Below, one piece after another: positions 62,951-64,000 of a DNA stretch of 64,000 nt. The DNA lies in assembly GCA_022837595.1 (NCBI GenBank), contig JALHFX010000001.1, positions 62,001-126,000 on the forward strand. The letters are read 5' to 3'. Made by a program: the position numbers and the translations under genes. This stretch comes from Propionibacterium sp. Lineage in GTDB: Bacteria > Actinomycetota > Actinomycetes > Propionibacteriales > Propionibacteriaceae. The notes beneath the pieces are model-generated. The model was given only the letters and a program-made list of their open reading frames with translations. It was not told where the DNA came from and made no database searches. The stretch's first letter is position 1; the number at the start of each line of letters is the position of its first letter.

Positions 62951-63122
62951 GGCCTGAACGATATCCGATCTCAGCCGAGATTGATTCACACGTTCTGAGA
63001 CCGAGTTGCGCATGGGCCACCTGGTAAGCGCAGAGGCACCCCGGAAACGGTAAGGCCGAAGCCCCGTTTGGCGTAACAGCACACCTTCTCACCCTCCGCA
63101 CTGGCGAGGCTAAAGGCCAGTA

Positions 63123-63230
63123 TCAACAGGAAAGAGGGCGTCCCGTGAAAAAAGCTGAACAGGGCTGCCGGGTAATGCGAACGGACGGACGCAGGTTGCC
63201 AACGCTGTCAGGCTCCCTCTTTCCTGTTGA
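63123..63230 (+). repeat. 108-bp element with perfect 16-bp terminal inverted repeats
   Basis: TCAACAGGAAAGAGGG (63123-63138) and its exact complement (63215-63230) enclose 76 bp containing an inner GCGTCC/GGACGC pair. It could be a MITE-like element, an IS end product or a long RNA hairpin; GGTGGTTTTT follows on the right. No target duplication is evident. Confidence 0.65.
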
Positions 63231-63743
63231 GGTGGTTTTTACGGCTGGGCTGACAACCTTCTGTCATTAAAACCGTAATCCGTGGCGAGTCAGCTTAGCT
63301 ACGGCGGGGATCGCCCCTGTAATGGAAGTGCCAACGCACAGCACGAGATAGGCGATTGCTCGGTAGATCGGTCTCGGCTGATCTATTCGGCGGCGAGACA
63401 GCCTGGAGAGACAGGCCTCACACGCATGGCCGCTGGCAGATCGCCATCTTTTGCCGAGGGTGGATTAACGACTGTCGGAGGTGCGGCAACACCCGGTCCG
63501 ATGCGGACGCAGTGGTCAGTCGTGTGGGACGGTTCTGTCGCCACTCAGGAAGTGCCAGTTCGATTCTGGCTCGCTTGCCGAGGCTTGGTAGGACGGGGGG
63601 CGGTTCGAGTCCGCGAAAGGTCGCAGGGCGACAAATGGCATGACGGCCCGGAAAGACGGGCGCCACAGGTCGGTCGATTGCGCGAGACGTGAGGCCAGTC
63701 AAACGACCTCTGGTCACAACATTTCCATTGGAGGAAGAACTGG
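63231..63743 (+). other. Non-coding region with tRNA-like arms
   Basis: No supported gene. Two T-arm-like hairpins occur, CCAG-TTCGATT-CTGG (63555-63569) and GCGG-TTCGAGT-CCGC (63600-63614), the first preceded by CACT-CAGGA-AGTG like a long variable arm. I could not fold a complete tRNA with a proper anticodon and acceptor stem around either. These may be decayed tRNA genes or part of a structured RNA. The HU gene promoter must lie near the right end. Confidence 0.4.
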
Positions 63744-64000
63744 GTGAACAAGGCTGATCTGATTGATGCGATTGCGTCAAAAACGGGGATGACCAAGGCC
63801 ATCGCCGCTGCAACAACGGATGCGTTTCTCGAGTGTGTCACCGAGACGCTGGCCGAAGGCGGTTCGGTTTCGCTTTTGGGGTTTGGTAATTTCACTGTGA
63901 CCGAACGCGCGGAACGGACAGGCCGCAACCCTCAAACCGGTGCCGAAGTCCAGATCCCGGCAGCGAAGGTGCCGAAGTTTTCCGCTGGCGCCAAGCTCAA
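63744..64000 (+). CDS. HU-family DNA-binding protein, 3' end outside the window
   Basis: GTG start 9 nt after GGAGG. The 85 visible residues are nearly the whole of a 90-residue HU protein: NKADLIDAIASKTGMTKAIA, helix, then SVSLLGFGNFTVTERAERTG, the beta-arm RNPQTGAEVQIPAAKVPKFS with the DNA-intercalating Pro, and AGAKLK. HU bends and compacts DNA; plasmid-encoded copies help silence or package the replicon. Confidence 0.92.
   Translation, partial: MNKADLIDAIASKTGMTKAIAAATTDAFLECVTETLAEGGSVSLLGFGNFTVTERAERTGRNPQTGAEVQIPAAKVPKFSAGAKL

Noticed and set aside
63500..63640. Two functional tRNA genes
   Set aside because: T-arm-like hairpins are present but anticodon and acceptor stems do not form.

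Overview
The window looks like part of a large plasmid (or plasmid-like element) of a GC-rich betaproteobacterium. The evidence is a complete PRTRC cassette (ParB-related, ThiF-related), a ParM-type partition operon with an iteron array, a VapBC pair, an IS1182-type transposase and dozens of small hypothetical genes in short operons. No rRNA, ribosomal-protein or central-metabolism genes are present. The host group is an inference from gene content and codon use.

Layout. 0-5 kb: end of a TOPRIM protein, a KTSC-like protein, a lipoprotein, a YqaJ exonuclease, and an HTH regulator divergent from a possible SSB-like OB-fold protein. 5-12 kb: membrane-anchored HD protein, nucleoside deoxyribosyltransferase, CobT/VWA protein and MoxR ATPase. 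12-16.6 kb: small unknown operons and a PemK/MazF-like pair. 16.7-22.6 kb: PRTRC cassette in the order ParB-E-C-F-B-A-ThiF, i.e. Ubl-, E2-, JAB- and E1-like proteins beside a ParB. 23-26.4 kb: orphan DndC-like PP-loop protein and a DUF3150-like protein. 27-29 kb: very small membrane proteins on the minus strand. 29-35 kb: SNF2 helicase broken by a 23-bp tandem duplication, then a minus-strand operon of ParM-like PRTRC_D, two paralogous adaptor-like proteins and RecG, read away from a 12-bp iteron array. 36.3-39.8 kb: non-coding, G-rich degenerate repeats ending in three copies of a 20-bp repeat with a DnaA-box core, a candidate replication origin. 39.8-60.3 kb: VapBC, then many small operons (SleB-like hydrolase, DUF3268-like zinc protein, YkgJ-like cysteine cluster protein, PcfJ-like protein, type-4 uracil-DNA glycosylase, DnaQ-like exonuclease). 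60.6-63.7 kb: structured non-coding DNA around an IS1182-type transposase. The window ends inside an HU gene.

The most unusual feature is regulatory. About 30 genes on both strands share one leader just before the start codon: CATCTC, a variable arm, GCAG-YYYAAC, then AAGGAG. In many copies the variable arm is complementary to the Shine-Dalgarno (SD) segment and changes together with it (CTCCTGT/ACAGGAG, CCTTTTGTG/CACAAAAGG, ATTTCCTCC/GGAGGAAAT). This predicts a plasmid-wide RNA hairpin that hides the ribosome-binding site. Below it is called the SD-hairpin leader. It usually begins only 6-45 nt after the previous gene's intrinsic terminator, leaving little room for a separate promoter. A second layer is a 13-bp palindrome (CGTTACSGTAACG) seen six times, twice in the promoter of a small probable autorepressor at 47.1-47.4 kb. 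A third shared signal is a C-terminal tail E-[A/S]-W-F on four otherwise unrelated proteins.

All family names come from reading motifs by eye, without database searches. Many small genes remain unnamed.
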